From positions 248,001 to 312,000 of the forward strand of contig CAVOUI010000012.1 in assembly GCA_963699525.1 (NCBI GenBank): 64,000 nucleotides of DNA, in the 5' to 3' direction. This document shows positions 38,197 to 48,612 of this stretch, piece after piece (positions within the stretch are counted from its first letter, which is position 1; every line of letters begins with the position of its first letter). Under the pieces are notes generated by a model that was given only the letters and a program-made list of their open reading frames with translations, was not told the DNA's origin and made no database searches. This DNA comes from SG8-41 sp963699525 (GTDB lineage: Bacteria; Pseudomonadota; Gammaproteobacteria; Burkholderiales; SG8-41). Made by a program: the position numbers and the translations under genes.

Positions 38197-40448
38197 TGGA
38201 GGTACGCAGACTCCTGAACCGGCTTCTGGGCACGGGTGAAGCGCCTGCCGCGCCGCGTTCCCCGTCCGATGCCGCACCCCGTGAAGCCGCGGACCGGTTG
38301 ATCGCCGAGGGCAATCGTGCCGAGGACGCCGGCAATGTAAGGGAGGCCTGCGAGCGCTACCGCGAAGCGGTGCGGGCGGCGCCGGACTATGCCCGGGCGC
38401 ATTTGAATCTTGGCATCGGGCTCGAGGCGGCCGGCGCGGCCGAGGCGGCGATTGCCTCCTACCGGGCGGCGCTCGCGATCGACCCGGCGGAACCCTTCGC
38501 AGCCTACAACCTCGGCAAGCTCCTCTACACGCGCGGCGTCCCGGAGGAATCGGAGCGGATGCTGCGGCAGGCGCTGCAGAACCGCCCCGGGTTCCCGGAA
38601 GCGCAGGTGGTGCTCTCGCGCGTGCTGGAGTCGCAGGGAAATCTCGGCGCGGCGGCGGCGGCACTGGAGGCCGCGATGCGGCTCAGGCCGGATGACTTCG
38701 GCGCGCTGTACCTCTACGCGGGCGTGCTGCTCAAGCAGGGGCGGCTCGACGAAGCGCAGGGCGCGCTGAAGCGCGCCCTTGCGATCGATCCGGAAAATGC
38801 CGACGCCAATCTTGCCTTGGGGACGTTGCTGCTCGCGCGCGGCAGACCGGGGGAGGCCGAAGCGCCCTTGCGCGCGGTCCTGAAGCGCGATCCCGATTCC
38901 GTGGACGCGCACGCGCGATTGTCCGAAGTGCACGAGGCGCGTGGCGACCTTGCCGCCGCCGCGGCGGAGCTGGAAGCGGTGCTTGCGCAGCGCCCGGGCT
39001 GGGCGGACGCGCTCTACAACTACGGCAGCGTCCTGAAGAGGCTCATGAGGGTCGCCGAAGCGGAGGCTGCGTTTCGCGGCGCGCTCGCTTCGGAGCCGGG
39101 ACACGCGCGCGCCTGCCGCATGCTGGGCAGCGTTCTGCTTGGGCAGTGCCGCACGGACGAGGCGCTTGCGCTCTATCGCGCGGCACGCGAGCGGCTCCCC
39201 GGCGATCTCGACCTCGAGTCGGCCGAGCTCTTCGCGCTCAACAGCTCCGGGAGCATCGCGGACGATGCGCTCTTCGCAAGGCACGCGGCGTTCGGGGCCC
39301 GCATCGAGCAGGCCTATCCTCCGCGATTCGAGCCGTACCGCAACGCGCGTGACCCGGAGCGGCGCCTGCGCGTGGGCTACGTATCGGGGGATTTCTGCTA
39401 TCACGTCGTCACGCTGTTCACGCTCCCCGTGGTCGAGCGGCACGACCGCTCTGCCTTCGAGGTCTATTGCTACTCGACGGGCGGCCGGGCGGACGGCTAC
39501 ACGCGGGAGCTCACGGCGCGCGCTGACCACTGGCGGGACGTTTCCGCGCTCCCGGCATCCGGAGTGGCCGACGCAATCAACCGCGATCGCATCGACATCC
39601 TGGTCGATCTGGGCGGGCACTCGGGCATTCCACAACTCGCGGTGTTCGCGGAGCAGCCGGCGCCGGTCCAGGCCACCTGGCTCGGCTACCTCAACACCAC
39701 GGGGATGTCGCGCATCCGCTATCGGATAACCGACCGCCACGCCGATCCCACGGGCCTCACGGACCGCTACCACACCGAGACCCTCATCCGGCTGCCGCAC
39801 AGCCAGTGGTGTTACCGCCCCTTCGTGTCAGTCGCGTGCGCGGAGGTGCCCCCGCTCACGCGTAACGGTCACGTGACGTTCGGCTCCTTCAACCAGGCGC
39901 TCAAGATCTCCCCCGAGACACGCCGCCTCTGGTCCGGGATTCTCCAGCGCCTGCCCGGTTCCCGCATGGTGATCTTCGGCATTGCGGAAGGGCGGGCCCG
40001 GGATGAGCTGGTTACGGATCTCGTGGGGGCGGGAGGCGAGCGTGGCAGGATCACGGTCCTTCCGTACGTCTCCCTGCAGGACTATTTCAACGGGTTCAAC
40101 TCCGTGGACATTGCGCTGGACGCGACGCCCTACAGCGGCGGCACCACCAGCCTCGATGCATTGTGGATGGGGGTCCCGGTCGTGACCGCGCCCGGAACCC
40201 GGCCGTCGTCGCGCAGCACCGCGAGCATCCTGACGACCGCAGGACTTGCGGAGTGGATCGCCACGGGTCCCGAGGACTACGTGCGGCTGGCGGTCGAATT
40301 TGCCGGCGCTGATGGGATCCTGGCTGGACTGCGCAAGACGCTGCGCGATCGCTTGCGTGCCTCGCCGCTCATGGACGAGAAGCGCTTCGTGCGCGACCTG
40401 GAAAACGCGTACCGGCAGATGTGGCGCGCGTGGTGCAATACCGGTTGA
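38196..40448 (+). CDS. TPR protein with O-GlcNAc-transferase-like (GT41, SPINDLY type) domain
   Basis: The protein has about 750 aa. Residues about 30-350 are eight or nine tetratricopeptide repeats (for example YAAYNLGKLLYTRG-like units). Residues about 380-745 form a GT41 domain: RVGYVSGDFCYHVV, DRIDILVDLGGHSG, TWLGYLNTTGM, HVTFGSFNQALKISPET and YSGGTTSLDALWMGVPVV. These are the UDP-sugar-binding motifs of bacterial SPY/OGT homologues. The start overlaps the preceding stop by one base. It stands directly before the pilin gene, so pilin or another surface protein may be its acceptor, although GT41 enzymes act in the cytoplasm. Confidence 0.9.
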   Translation: MEVRRLLNRLLGTGEAPAAPRSPSDAAPREAADRLIAEGNRAEDAGNVREACERYREAVRAAPDYARAHLNLGIGLEAAGAAEAAIASYRAALAIDPAEPFAAYNLGKLLYTRGVPEESERMLRQALQNRPGFPEAQVVLSRVLESQGNLGAAAAALEAAMRLRPDDFGALYLYAGVLLKQGRLDEAQGALKRALAIDPENADANLALGTLLLARGRPGEAEAPLRAVLKRDPDSVDAHARLSEVHEARGDLAAAAAELEAVLAQRPGWADALYNYGSVLKRLMRVAEAEAAFRGALASEPGHARACRMLGSVLLGQCRTDEALALYRAARERLPGDLDLESAELFALNSSGSIADDALFARHAAFGARIEQAYPPRFEPYRNARDPERRLRVGYVSGDFCYHVVTLFTLPVVERHDRSAFEVYCYSTGGRADGYTRELTARADHWRDVSALPASGVADAINRDRIDILVDLGGHSGIPQLAVFAEQPAPVQATWLGYLNTTGMSRIRYRITDRHADPTGLTDRYHTETLIRLPHSQWCYRPFVSVACAEVPPLTRNGHVTFGSFNQALKISPETRRLWSGILQRLPGSRMVIFGIAEGRARDELVTDLVGAGGERGRITVLPYVSLQDYFNGFNSVDIALDATPYSGGTTSLDALWMGVPVVTAPGTRPSSRSTASILTTAGLAEWIATGPEDYVRLAVEFAGADGILAGLRKTLRDRLRASPLMDEKRFVRDLENAYRQMWRAWCNTG

Positions 40449-40577
40449 CGTTTTTTGTCACTTATTGACTGCTCTGGTTTGCCGGTTGAATGGAAGGCTG
40501 CCAGATCCGCGGTCAAAATTCCGCTTCCGCGCAGCCGGTCCGGCCGAAAGTCACGCCCGTCGGGACCGAACCCGGAT

Positions 40578-40593
40578 TGGCACGACAATTGCT
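40578..40593 (+). promoter_or_regulatory. Sigma-54 promoter of the pilin gene
   Basis: TGGCACG-ACAA-TTGCT is a perfect -24/-12 element. It lies 70 bases upstream of the pilin ATG, within a 214-base gap. Sigma-54 control of pilA, usually with PilR as activator, is well known in Pseudomonas and relatives. PilSR genes are not in the window. Confidence 0.9.
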
Positions 40594-40662
40594 AAAACGC
40601 TGACTGCGAGCAATGAAAATTGCTTGTTTTTTTATAGGGTTAACTCGAGAAAGGAGCAGCAA

Positions 40663-41146
40663 ATGCGTTACGTTCAGAAGGGCTTCACGCTCATCGAACT
40701 GATGATCGTGGTCGCGATCATCGGCATTCTGGCAGCGGTTGCGCTGCCGGCGTATCAGGACTACACCGTGCGGGCGAAGATGTCCGAGGTGATCCTGGCG
40801 ATGAGCGCCTGCCGCACGACCATTACCGAGGTGTATCAGACCGGCGGCACGCCGCCCGCTGCGAACCAGTGGGGCTGCGGCGAACTGGGTGGTGGTGGCA
40901 CGCCCATCGTCACGAAGTACGTGGCGGGCCTGACCACCGATGCGAACGGCGTGGTGATGGCGACGATCCAGGGCGTCAGCACGGACGTCAACACCAAGAC
41001 CGTGACGCTGATTCCGCTGTCCAAGGCCAACACGCCGGCCAGCTTCCGCGACCGACATGGGCGTTGGCCTGTTCGGCTGGATCTGCGGCAGCACCGGCTC
41101 CACCGTCGACAAGAAGTACCTGCCCGGCTCCTGCCGCGGCGTGTAA
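40663..41146 (+). CDS. pilA: Type IVa major pilin (one frame correction)
   Basis: About 160 aa after correction. The prepilin leader MRYVQKG is followed by FTLIELMIVVAIIGILAAV, with the cleavage Gly and Glu+5 in place. The globular part has four cysteines. Removing one C near 41047 (TTCCGCG context) gives the natural end ATDMGVGLFGWICGS ... PGSCRGV and a TAA at 41144, supplying the C-terminal disulfide loop. Uncorrected, the frame runs past the terminator into the next gene. The ribosome site AAGGAG is strong. A sigma-54 promoter precedes it and a terminator follows, so the pilin is a separate high-level unit. Confidence 0.92.
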
Positions 41147-41168
41147 CCAGAAGCAACGGGCTGCACAA

Positions 41169-41199
41169 AGAGGTACCCTTCGGGGTGCCTCTTTTTTTT
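41169..41199 (+). terminator. Rho-independent terminator after pilA
   Basis: A 10-bp stem AGAGGTACCC / GGGTGCCTCT (one G-T pair) with a TTCG tetraloop is followed by eight T, 22 bases after the corrected pilin stop. Confidence 0.93.
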
Positions 41200-41218
41200 C
41201 CTGATATCGTGCGGGCGG

Positions 41219-42946
41219 ATGGTGAGCGCGTTGAAGCGGTTTCCGGTCCTGATCGGCGTCGGGCTCATCGCCGGCCTGGCCGGCGCCCTCTATCTGCCGT
41301 TCCTCGCCAACCCGCCGGTGTTCGACGACCTTGGCTTCTTTTCAGGCCGGCTGTTCTCCTATTACGCGACGCACCCGCTCGGCCTCGAGCTGAGGGTCCC
41401 TCCCTATTTCTCGCTCGCCATCGTCCAGGTCATCTGGGGAACGATGGAGGCCCATCGCATCGTCGGCCTTGCGTTCCACGTTGTCTGCTCGCTCGCGCTC
41501 TACAAGCTGATCTTTGACCTGCAGCAATACGCAACCCGGCGCGCCGGCGCGCCGGCAGTGTCGGGCCTGCAGGCGCATGCCCCGGCATTCGTCGCCGCCG
41601 CCGCATTCGCCGTCCATCCGGTGGCGGTGTATGGCGCCGGCTACCTGATTCAGCGCATGTCGGTGTTCGCGACGCTGTTCTCCATGGTCTCGATCATCTT
41701 CTACAGCCGCGGGCTCGCGCGCCGCAGCCATGCCGACGCGCTTACGGCCGCGCTGGCGTATTCCCTCGCCGTGCTGTCCCGGGAAACCGCTGTCATGGTT
41801 CCGGCCGCAGCCGTGGTTGCGGGCATCGTCGTCGCGGCGGAACGGCGATTCGCGCTCCGCCATGCCGCCCTCTATCTCGCGTGCTGTGTGCCGGCCGCCG
41901 TGCTCGTGACCCTGCTGGTGAAAGGCAAGATTGGCACCCCGTACGAGCCGGATTTCGCGGTGGTGTCGGCGCAGATCGAGCAGGCCGGCGCATCCACGCT
42001 GCTGGGGTCACCCTGGCTCGAAAGCGCCGTGACGCAGGCGGGGCTCTACTTCCGCTATCTCGCGCTGTGGATCTACCCGGACAGCGCCGCACTGTCTATC
42101 GACCTCCGAGTGGATTTCGCCGGCGCGTGGCCGCTCGCATGGTCACTTCTCGCAGTTGTGGGTTTCGTCGCCTACGGAGTACTGGGCTGGTGGCTGATGC
42201 GCGGGAAAGGGATGGCGCGCGTCGCGGGGTTCGGATTGCTGTACCCGTGGATCCTGTTCCTGCCCGAGTTCGCCACGATCCGCTTCCAGGAACCGTTCGT
42301 CCTCTACCGCAGCTACCTGTGGGCGCCGGGCCTGATGGTGCTTCTCGCGTCGGGGCTCGCCCGGCTGCCCGGCCGCGCCGTCGCTGCAGTGGCGCTGCTG
42401 GTCCTGCCGCTTCTGTTTTACCAGGCCCATGACCGGCTGCGCGTATTCTCGAGCAGCCTTGCGCTGTGGGAGGACGCCGCCGCGAAATTGCCCCGGCGGG
42501 CCGTGCCGGGCGGCTCGAGGACGCTCTACAACCTTGGCCGGGAGTATCTCTACCGGGACCGCGCTGGCGAGGCGGCCGAGGTCGCCGATCGTTGCCTTGC
42601 GGAGTATCCGGATACCTACGACTGCCACATGGCGCGCGCCTCGATCCACCTGCAGCAGGAGGAGTACCGGCAGGCGCTGCCGCACCTCGGCCGCGCCATC
42701 GCTCTGCGCGCGAAATCCGGGACCGCGCGCCACCATCTCGGCGTGGCGCTGGAGAACCTGGGCTGCCTGGACGAGGCGAGGGCGCAGTACCGGCTCGCCA
42801 GCAAGCTGGGCTTCAGGGGCGCCGACCACCGGCTCAGCAGCCTTGACTCTCCCGGCAGCGGATTGCTGCCACCGGCCAAGCCCAAGCCGCGGACGGACGC
42901 GTGCGACGAGCCCTTGCCCGGGGCGGCAAAGGCGCCGCGCGGTTGA
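41219..42946 (+). CDS. Polytopic membrane protein with C-terminal TPR, possible glycosyltransferase
   Basis: The protein has 575 aa. Ten or more membrane helices fill residues about 10-410, and a C-terminal TPR region (about 435-530) follows. An acidic pair in the first external loop (PPVFDDLGFF) is placed like the catalytic acid of GT-C enzymes such as PMT or the TMTC family, which share this membrane-plus-TPR plan. It begins 20 bases after the pilin terminator. Pilins are often followed by their own membrane glycosyltransferase or accessory gene (PglL, TfpW), so a role in pilin glycosylation is a fair guess. No signature of the O-antigen ligase class was seen. Confidence 0.7.
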   Translation: MVSALKRFPVLIGVGLIAGLAGALYLPFLANPPVFDDLGFFSGRLFSYYATHPLGLELRVPPYFSLAIVQVIWGTMEAHRIVGLAFHVVCSLALYKLIFDLQQYATRRAGAPAVSGLQAHAPAFVAAAAFAVHPVAVYGAGYLIQRMSVFATLFSMVSIIFYSRGLARRSHADALTAALAYSLAVLSRETAVMVPAAAVVAGIVVAAERRFALRHAALYLACCVPAAVLVTLLVKGKIGTPYEPDFAVVSAQIEQAGASTLLGSPWLESAVTQAGLYFRYLALWIYPDSAALSIDLRVDFAGAWPLAWSLLAVVGFVAYGVLGWWLMRGKGMARVAGFGLLYPWILFLPEFATIRFQEPFVLYRSYLWAPGLMVLLASGLARLPGRAVAAVALLVLPLLFYQAHDRLRVFSSSLALWEDAAAKLPRRAVPGGSRTLYNLGREYLYRDRAGEAAEVADRCLAEYPDTYDCHMARASIHLQQEEYRQALPHLGRAIALRAKSGTARHHLGVALENLGCLDEARAQYRLASKLGFRGADHRLSSLDSPGSGLLPPAKPKPRTDACDEPLPGAAKAPRG

Positions 42947-42976
42947 GCCGCGCGGCTCCGGATTGCGCCCAGGCGG

Positions 42977-45950
42977 TCAGTTCAGGTTGGTGATGTAGCT
43001 TACGTGCGGTGGAATCACGCCGCCGCGATAGAGCGCGGTTCCATATTCGCGCCAGAGCCGCTCCGCTTCCCTATGTTCACCGGAGGCCTGCGCGCCGAGC
43101 ATGGCGGTGAGGAGCAGGTAGCGTCCCCAGTCGTCTCCGCCGTTGCGCGTTCCGCCCTGCTGGAGCAGCGCGCGCGCAAGCTTGAGCATGGCGGGCGCGT
43201 CGCGCGCCGCGATCGCCGCGTAGAGATCCAGCCGCTCGCGCACGCTGGGCGCGAGCTTGGCGCGAGCGCAATCGATCCAACGCCGTTCGATCCACAGCGC
43301 GCGGCGCGGCTCCGGCGCGAGCTTGGACAAGCGTCAACTCGGCGGCGCGGTGCAGCTGCTCGATGGCCGCTTTCGACGGCACGGGGCCGCACAGCGCGCC
43401 GGGGCGCTTCAATGCGAGCAACAGGGTCATCACCGCCGGGTCCCCGTTCTGGAGGGGCTCCGCCGATCGCTCGAGAAGCCCGCGCGCGATCGCGAGCGCT
43501 ACGGACCGGGTGCGGAGGTTGAGGGACGGAACGTATCCAGGCACCGGCTCCTGCAGGTAGGTCACGGGCGACCCGGTGGCCATTTCGAAGATGGGCAACG
43601 GCGATAACAGGAGAGTGGGAATCGCGGTCGCAATGCTGCCGTTGAAGCGCGCGCGGGGTGCTTCGAGCTGGACGAACGGGTAGTAGTCCGAGTTGACGCG
43701 GACCGCGAGCGGCGCGAACAACGGCGCGATCCCGCTCTTGGTGCCGACGCTCAGGGCCGCAATCTCTTCCGCGCGCGTGATGCCGAGGCGCTTCAGCTGT
43801 TCCATGAAACCCGCTTCCTTGGCCGGCAGCGGGCCGGGGCGCGGTACCTTGCCTTCGGCGACGGCGACCACGATCAGGTCCACGCCGTTCATCTCGTAGA
43901 TCTCGTAGTCCGCAAAGTTCTCGCCCAGCGCCGCCAGTATCGATCCGAGCAGCCGGTCGTTGAACTCGTAGGTCTGCAGCCACTGCACGAGAAGGCCGCC
44001 CGGCGCGAGATAGCGCTTGATGTCCCGGTACCACTCGGTCGTGAACAGGCCGGCCACGCCGTTGACCCAGGGGTTCGAAGGCTCCGAGATGATCACGTCG
44101 TAGCGCTTGCCGTGGCGCGCGAAGAAGCTCTTGGCATCCTCGATGGCAATGCCGCTGCGCGGGTCGCGGTAGGGACGGATGACGCGCGGGATGAAGGAGC
44201 GCGCCCCGGATACCATCGCCGGCTCGATCTCGATCGTGTCCACCTCGCGCGGCGCGCTGTGCGAGAGCAGCGTCTCGGCCGTGAGGCCCGAGCCGAATCC
44301 GATATTGGCGAAGCGCGTCGCGTCAGGCTTGATCAGCAGCGGCAGCGCGGCGGCTATGACCATCGTGTACTCGTCGCCGGTCGGCGGGCGGTCCGGGTCC
44401 ATCTGGATGGCGGCGTCCGGCTTGCCGTTGGTAATGATCCCGACCGAGTTATTGGTGTGGCGCCGCACCGCGACCGATGCCGTCTTGCCGTCACGATAGA
44501 AGAAGACCTCGCTGTCCGCGAGCGTCGCGAGGCCGTAGCGGAATACGCCGGAGGAGAGCCGGTCGGGCTCGAGCACGTTTGCGCGAGCGGTCGCGGTCGC
44601 CGCGAGCATTCCGAAAATCAAGGCCGCGAACGCGTGGGCGCGCCGGAATGCCGCCTGCGAGTAGCGCAGCAGCCATGCCCCGAGCAGGATATCCGCCGCC
44701 GCGCCGAGCACCAGCGCGAGCTTCATGCCGGCTTCAGGAATGAGCACGTGCACGGCGAGCAGCACTCCCGCGATCGCGCCGAGCGTGTTGGCGGAGTAGA
44801 TCTGGCCGATGGCGCGCTCGCCGTGCCCGCCGCGCAGCAGGACGTGCGTGAAGAGGGGCAGGGTCATGCCGGCGAGGAAGGTCGCCGGCAGCATGACAGC
44901 GAAGGCGATGGCGTGGCTGAACAGGTTGAAGAACGGGTAGCTCTCTTCGTTGCGCTGGAGCACGCGCAGCACCCACGCCATCCAGTCGAAGCTGGCGTGG
45001 TAGACGAAGATGGTGGCAAGCGCCGCGAGCCCCATGGCGAGCTGCACCAGGCCCGCGAAGCGCACCGGGTCGGCGATGCGGTCGATGCGGCGGCGGATCC
45101 ACAATCCGCCGAGCGCAAGCCCGGTGATGAACGCGGAGAGCATCAGCTCGAACGCCTGGAACGAGGACGAGAGCACGAGCGAGAGCATCCGGATCCACGC
45201 GATCTCGTAGATGAACGAGGACGCCCCGGTGATGAATGCCCCGGCGAGGAACAGCCTGACCAGGTAGGTGCTGGCGGGGACCGCGCCGGCGACCGGAGCG
45301 GCCGCGGGCGCACGCGGCTCGCCGGCCCGCGCGAGCGAGAGCACAACCGCGGCCAGGACGAGGTTCAGCACGCCGGCCGCGCGCATGGTGCCCGGCATGC
45401 CGATCCAGCCGAGGAGGAAGAACGCCGCCGCCAGCGCGCCGGCCGCGGCGCCGATCGAGTTGGTGAAATAGAGCATCGCCAGGTGGTGGCCGCTCGCCTC
45501 GGGGCTGCGCCGGATCACCGACCCGCTCATGAGCGGAAACGTCATCCCCAGCAGCACCGTCTGCGGGACGATCAGCAGGCCGCACAGGGTGTACTTGTAG
45601 ATCTCCACGGAAAGCGGCGAGCCGAGCGCCGGGATGACGGAGTCGAGCGAAGCCTGGGTGAGCCACTCGAACACCTCGTGAAACACGAGGGCCGCGAGGC
45701 CGATCCCCGCCTCGATCCAGCCGTAGACGGCAAGCAGGTTGCCGATTCTCCGCGTCGTGCGGCTCGCGATCCAGGCGCCGAGCGCCATCCCGCCCATGAA
45801 CGCAGCCAGCACGAACGACTGCGCGAACGCGGCGGAGCCGAGGAAGAGCTTCAGGTAGTGCGACCAGACGGATTCGTAGATGAGCCCGGTGAAGCCGGAC
45901 AGGGTGAAGAGGCCGAAGAGCAGCGAAACGTTCCGGTTCGTCAATGTCAC
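42977..45950 (-). CDS. Fused MFS-like membrane protein and spermidine synthase-like domain (one frame correction)
   Basis: About 990 aa after correction. The N-terminal 480 residues form two sets of membrane helices like the transporter half of fused MFS/spermidine synthases. Then comes a methyltransferase-like fold (about 540-780) with NIGFGSGLTAETLL, TIEIEPAMV and VIISEPSNPWVNGVAGLFT. The tail is helical. Near 43328 one T is extra; without it the tail continues as LSKLAPEPRRALWIERRW to a TGA at 42977. The aminopropyltransferase acidic motif is altered, so polyamine synthesis is not certain. Many fused proteins of this class have no proven reaction. The gene is convergent with the preceding membrane protein gene. 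Confidence 0.82.
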
Positions 45951-46111
45951 TCCCGATTTTCGATTGACCGCGAGTGTAGCCCAGGCCCGGCCTGCCCGTC
46001 ACGGCCGTTTGTCACCCGATGTGCGTGCGCGTAACTCTTCGGCGCCGGGTCTCCGCCGATAGGACGGGCGCAGGCCGCGTGATATGCTTCGCGGGAAAGC
46101 TTCCGTTCGAG

Positions 46112-46798
46112 ATGATCCACGTCTTCATCGGCTACGACCCGCGGGAAGCGGTCGCCTACAGCGTCCTCGCATACAGCATCCAGGCGCGCGCATCGCAGCC
46201 GGTTTCGGTCACGCCGCTCAGGCTGTCCCAGCTGAAGGGCGTGCTCACGCGCGAGCGCCATCCGCTGCAGAGCACGGATTTTTCGTTTTCGCGTTTCCTG
46301 ACGCCGCACCTTTCGGGTTACGCCGGCTGGTCGGTGTTCATGGACTGCGACATGCTGATGCTCGAGGACATCGCCAACCTCTGGAAGCTGCGGGACGACC
46401 GCTACGCGGTGATGGTGGTGAAGCACAACCACGTGCCGAAGGAAACGGTGAAGTTCCTGGGCGAGCCGCAGAGCAAGTACGAGAAGAAGAACTGGTCGAG
46501 CGTGATGCTGTTCAACAATGCCCGTTGCCGGGCGCTGACCCCGGAGTACGTCAACCGTGCATCGGGGCTCGAGCTGCACCAGTTCAAGTGGCTCGGAAAC
46601 GACGACCTCATCGGCGCGCTGCCCGAGCGCTGGAACCATCTCGTCGGCTACAACCCCCCGCGCCGGGACGCCGCCCTGGTGCATTACACCCTCGGCGGCC
46701 CCTACTTCGACGACTACCGGGGCTGCGAGTATGCGCGCGAGTGGTTCGCGGAGCGCGACCAGATGCTGCGCGTGGAAACGCGCGTGGCTGCCCGCTAG
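46112..46798 (+). CDS. Small glycosyltransferase-like protein (GT8-type fold)
   Basis: The protein has 228 aa, starts MIHVFIGYDPREAVAYSVL, and carries a metal-binding D-x-D in FMDCDMLMLEDI near residue 75. The acceptor-side segments LVGYNPPRRDAALVHYTLGGPYFDDY resemble family 8-type sugar transferases and stress-related homologues. The upstream open frame to 46019 adds no recognised sequence. Its stop overlaps the soxB stop by four bases, tail to tail, so it is not part of the sox operon. Confidence 0.75.
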   Translation: MIHVFIGYDPREAVAYSVLAYSIQARASQPVSVTPLRLSQLKGVLTRERHPLQSTDFSFSRFLTPHLSGYAGWSVFMDCDMLMLEDIANLWKLRDDRYAVMVVKHNHVPKETVKFLGEPQSKYEKKNWSSVMLFNNARCRALTPEYVNRASGLELHQFKWLGNDDLIGALPERWNHLVGYNPPRRDAALVHYTLGGPYFDDYRGCEYAREWFAERDQMLRVETRVAAR

Positions 46799-48522
46799 TC
46801 GGTCGCTGCCGCGAGCCCCGGATTGCCCTGCACGCCCGCGAGCGCCGGGCGATTGGGCGTGACGGGGGGGACGACCTTTTTCGCGCGCAGGTAGCGCGTG
46901 AGCACGTCCCACACCGGCTCGCCGCTCGCGCCTTCCGCGACCGGCGCCCAGCTCGCAACCTTGTAGCGCTTCGCCGCCTCGATCGACTTGCCGGCGAGCG
47001 TCATGCCGCTGATGCGGCCCCCGATTCTCTGCGTCGGATCACACCGGTAACGCATTCCGCCCACGCGCACCATGTCGCCCCCCTGCTGGTAGTAGGGGTC
47101 GGGATTGAACAGGTTGTCGCACACGTCCTCGAGGACGTTCTTGATGGCTTCCCCGGTCATCTCCGTGACGGTGGTGTAGGGGTAAGTCACGGCGGTCTGG
47201 TCCATCACGTGCTCGAGCGTGATCGCTTCCCCGGGAAGTATCGTCGTGCCCCAGCGGAATCCGGGCGAGAAGGCGATCTCGGCGCCCTTGACCTCCATCA
47301 GCGCGTCGAGGATCACCTGGTCGAAGGTGCCGACGAAGTTGCCGCGCCGGTAGAGCAGCCCCTCGGTGACGGCGAGCTTTTCGCTGAGGCGCTCCGCGTA
47401 GGGCGCCCGCACGCGGCGGATCAGCGCCGCCATTTCCGCGTCGGGCTCGAGGAGGTTCGCGAAGACCGGCAGCAGGCGGTAGCGAATATCGCGCACGCGC
47501 CGGTCCCCGACGTCGAGATCGACCACGGCGAGGAACTTGCCGTTCGATCCGGCATTGGTGACGAGGGTCGTGCCGGCGCGGTTCTTCACCGGTACCGGCT
47601 CGGGCACGGCGTCGTGCGTGTGCCCCCCGAGGATCACGTCGATTCCGGTCACGCGCGAGGCGAGCTTCAGGTCCACGTCCATGCCGTTGTGCGACAGCAG
47701 CACCACTGCCTGCGCGCCCTTCGCCCGCGCGTCGTCGACCACCTTCTGCAGGCTCTCTTCCTGGATGCCGAAGGTCCATTCCGGCACGAAATAGCGCGGA
47801 TTGGCGATCGGCGTGTACGGAAACGCCTGGCCGATGACTGCGACCGGCACGCCGTTTACCTCGCGCAGCACGTGCGACTTGAACACCGGGTCGCCGAAAT
47901 CCGTCGTCCTGACGTTCTGCGCGACGAACTCGGTTTTCCCGGCGAGATCCCTTTTCACCACCTGCTCCACCCGCGCGGCGCCGTAGGTGAATTCCCAGTG
48001 GCCGGTCATGATGTCGACGCCGAGCAACCGGCTGGCATCGATCATGTCCTGGGCGCCGGTCCACAACGAGGTGGCCGAGCCCTGCCAGGTGTCGCCGCCG
48101 TCGAGCAGCAGCGCGCCCGGGCGTTGCGCGCGCAACCGCTTCACCAGCGCGGCGAGGTGGGCGAACCCCCCGACCGCCCCGAACCTGCGCGCGGCGGCCG
48201 TGAAATCGAGATAGGTATAGGCGTGGGCGAGCCGCGTCTTGGGCGCGATCCGGAAATGCCTGAGCAGCGCCTCGCCGACGAGGTGCGGCGGCTTGCCGAG
48301 CGCGCCGGCGATGCCGATGTTGACGTCGGGCTCCCGGAAGTGAATCGGCAGCAGCTGCGCGTGGCAGTCGGTGAAGTGGAGGAGGGTGACATTGCCGCGC
48401 GGTCCCGGCAGGTCGTAGAGGGAATCTCCGCGTTGCGTCTCCGCCGCGCGCCCCCCAAGCGGCATGCCCTGTGCCGCCGCGACCGCCAGCATCTGCAGGA
48501 ATTCACGCCGCGAGATCGACAT
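46795..48522 (-). CDS. soxB: SoxB thiosulfohydrolase
   Basis: The protein has 575 aa and is periplasmic, with a twin-arginine leader (MSISRREFLQMLAVAAAQG). It cleaves the sulfate group from the SoxY-bound cysteine S-thiosulfonate. Dimanganese ligands of the 5'-nucleotidase fold are visible: FTDCHAQ, GGDTWQGS, SHNGMD and GGHTHD. The SoxB-specific GHWEFTYG replaces the usual GNHE. It is the last gene of soxYZAXB, 90 bases after soxX. Confidence 0.96.
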   Translation of the reverse strand: MSISRREFLQMLAVAAAQGMPLGGRAAETQRGDSLYDLPGPRGNVTLLHFTDCHAQLLPIHFREPDVNIGIAGALGKPPHLVGEALLRHFRIAPKTRLAHAYTYLDFTAAARRFGAVGGFAHLAALVKRLRAQRPGALLLDGGDTWQGSATSLWTGAQDMIDASRLLGVDIMTGHWEFTYGAARVEQVVKRDLAGKTEFVAQNVRTTDFGDPVFKSHVLREVNGVPVAVIGQAFPYTPIANPRYFVPEWTFGIQEESLQKVVDDARAKGAQAVVLLSHNGMDVDLKLASRVTGIDVILGGHTHDAVPEPVPVKNRAGTTLVTNAGSNGKFLAVVDLDVGDRRVRDIRYRLLPVFANLLEPDAEMAALIRRVRAPYAERLSEKLAVTEGLLYRRGNFVGTFDQVILDALMEVKGAEIAFSPGFRWGTTILPGEAITLEHVMDQTAVTYPYTTVTEMTGEAIKNVLEDVCDNLFNPDPYYQQGGDMVRVGGMRYRCDPTQRIGGRISGMTLAGKSIEAAKRYKVASWAPVAEGASGEPVWDVLTRYLRAKKVVPPVTPNRPALAGVQGNPGLAAATD

Positions 48523-48612
48523 GGAGCGGGATCGTGTCCGGAGCGCGCGTTGAACGGCAATCCGTTCGTCCGTTCCAGCGCGCGCAGATAAGACGGCGCG
48601 CCGGCGTCCGTC

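Noticed and set aside
44112..46034. 640-codon open frame opposite the MFS/spermidine synthase gene
   Set aside because: Arg/Glu/His-rich composition typical of an antisense frame; the minus-strand gene has membrane helices and family motifs.
48523..48612. Possible small gene between soxX and soxB
   Set aside because: No open frame with a ribosome site; only the soxB leader region.
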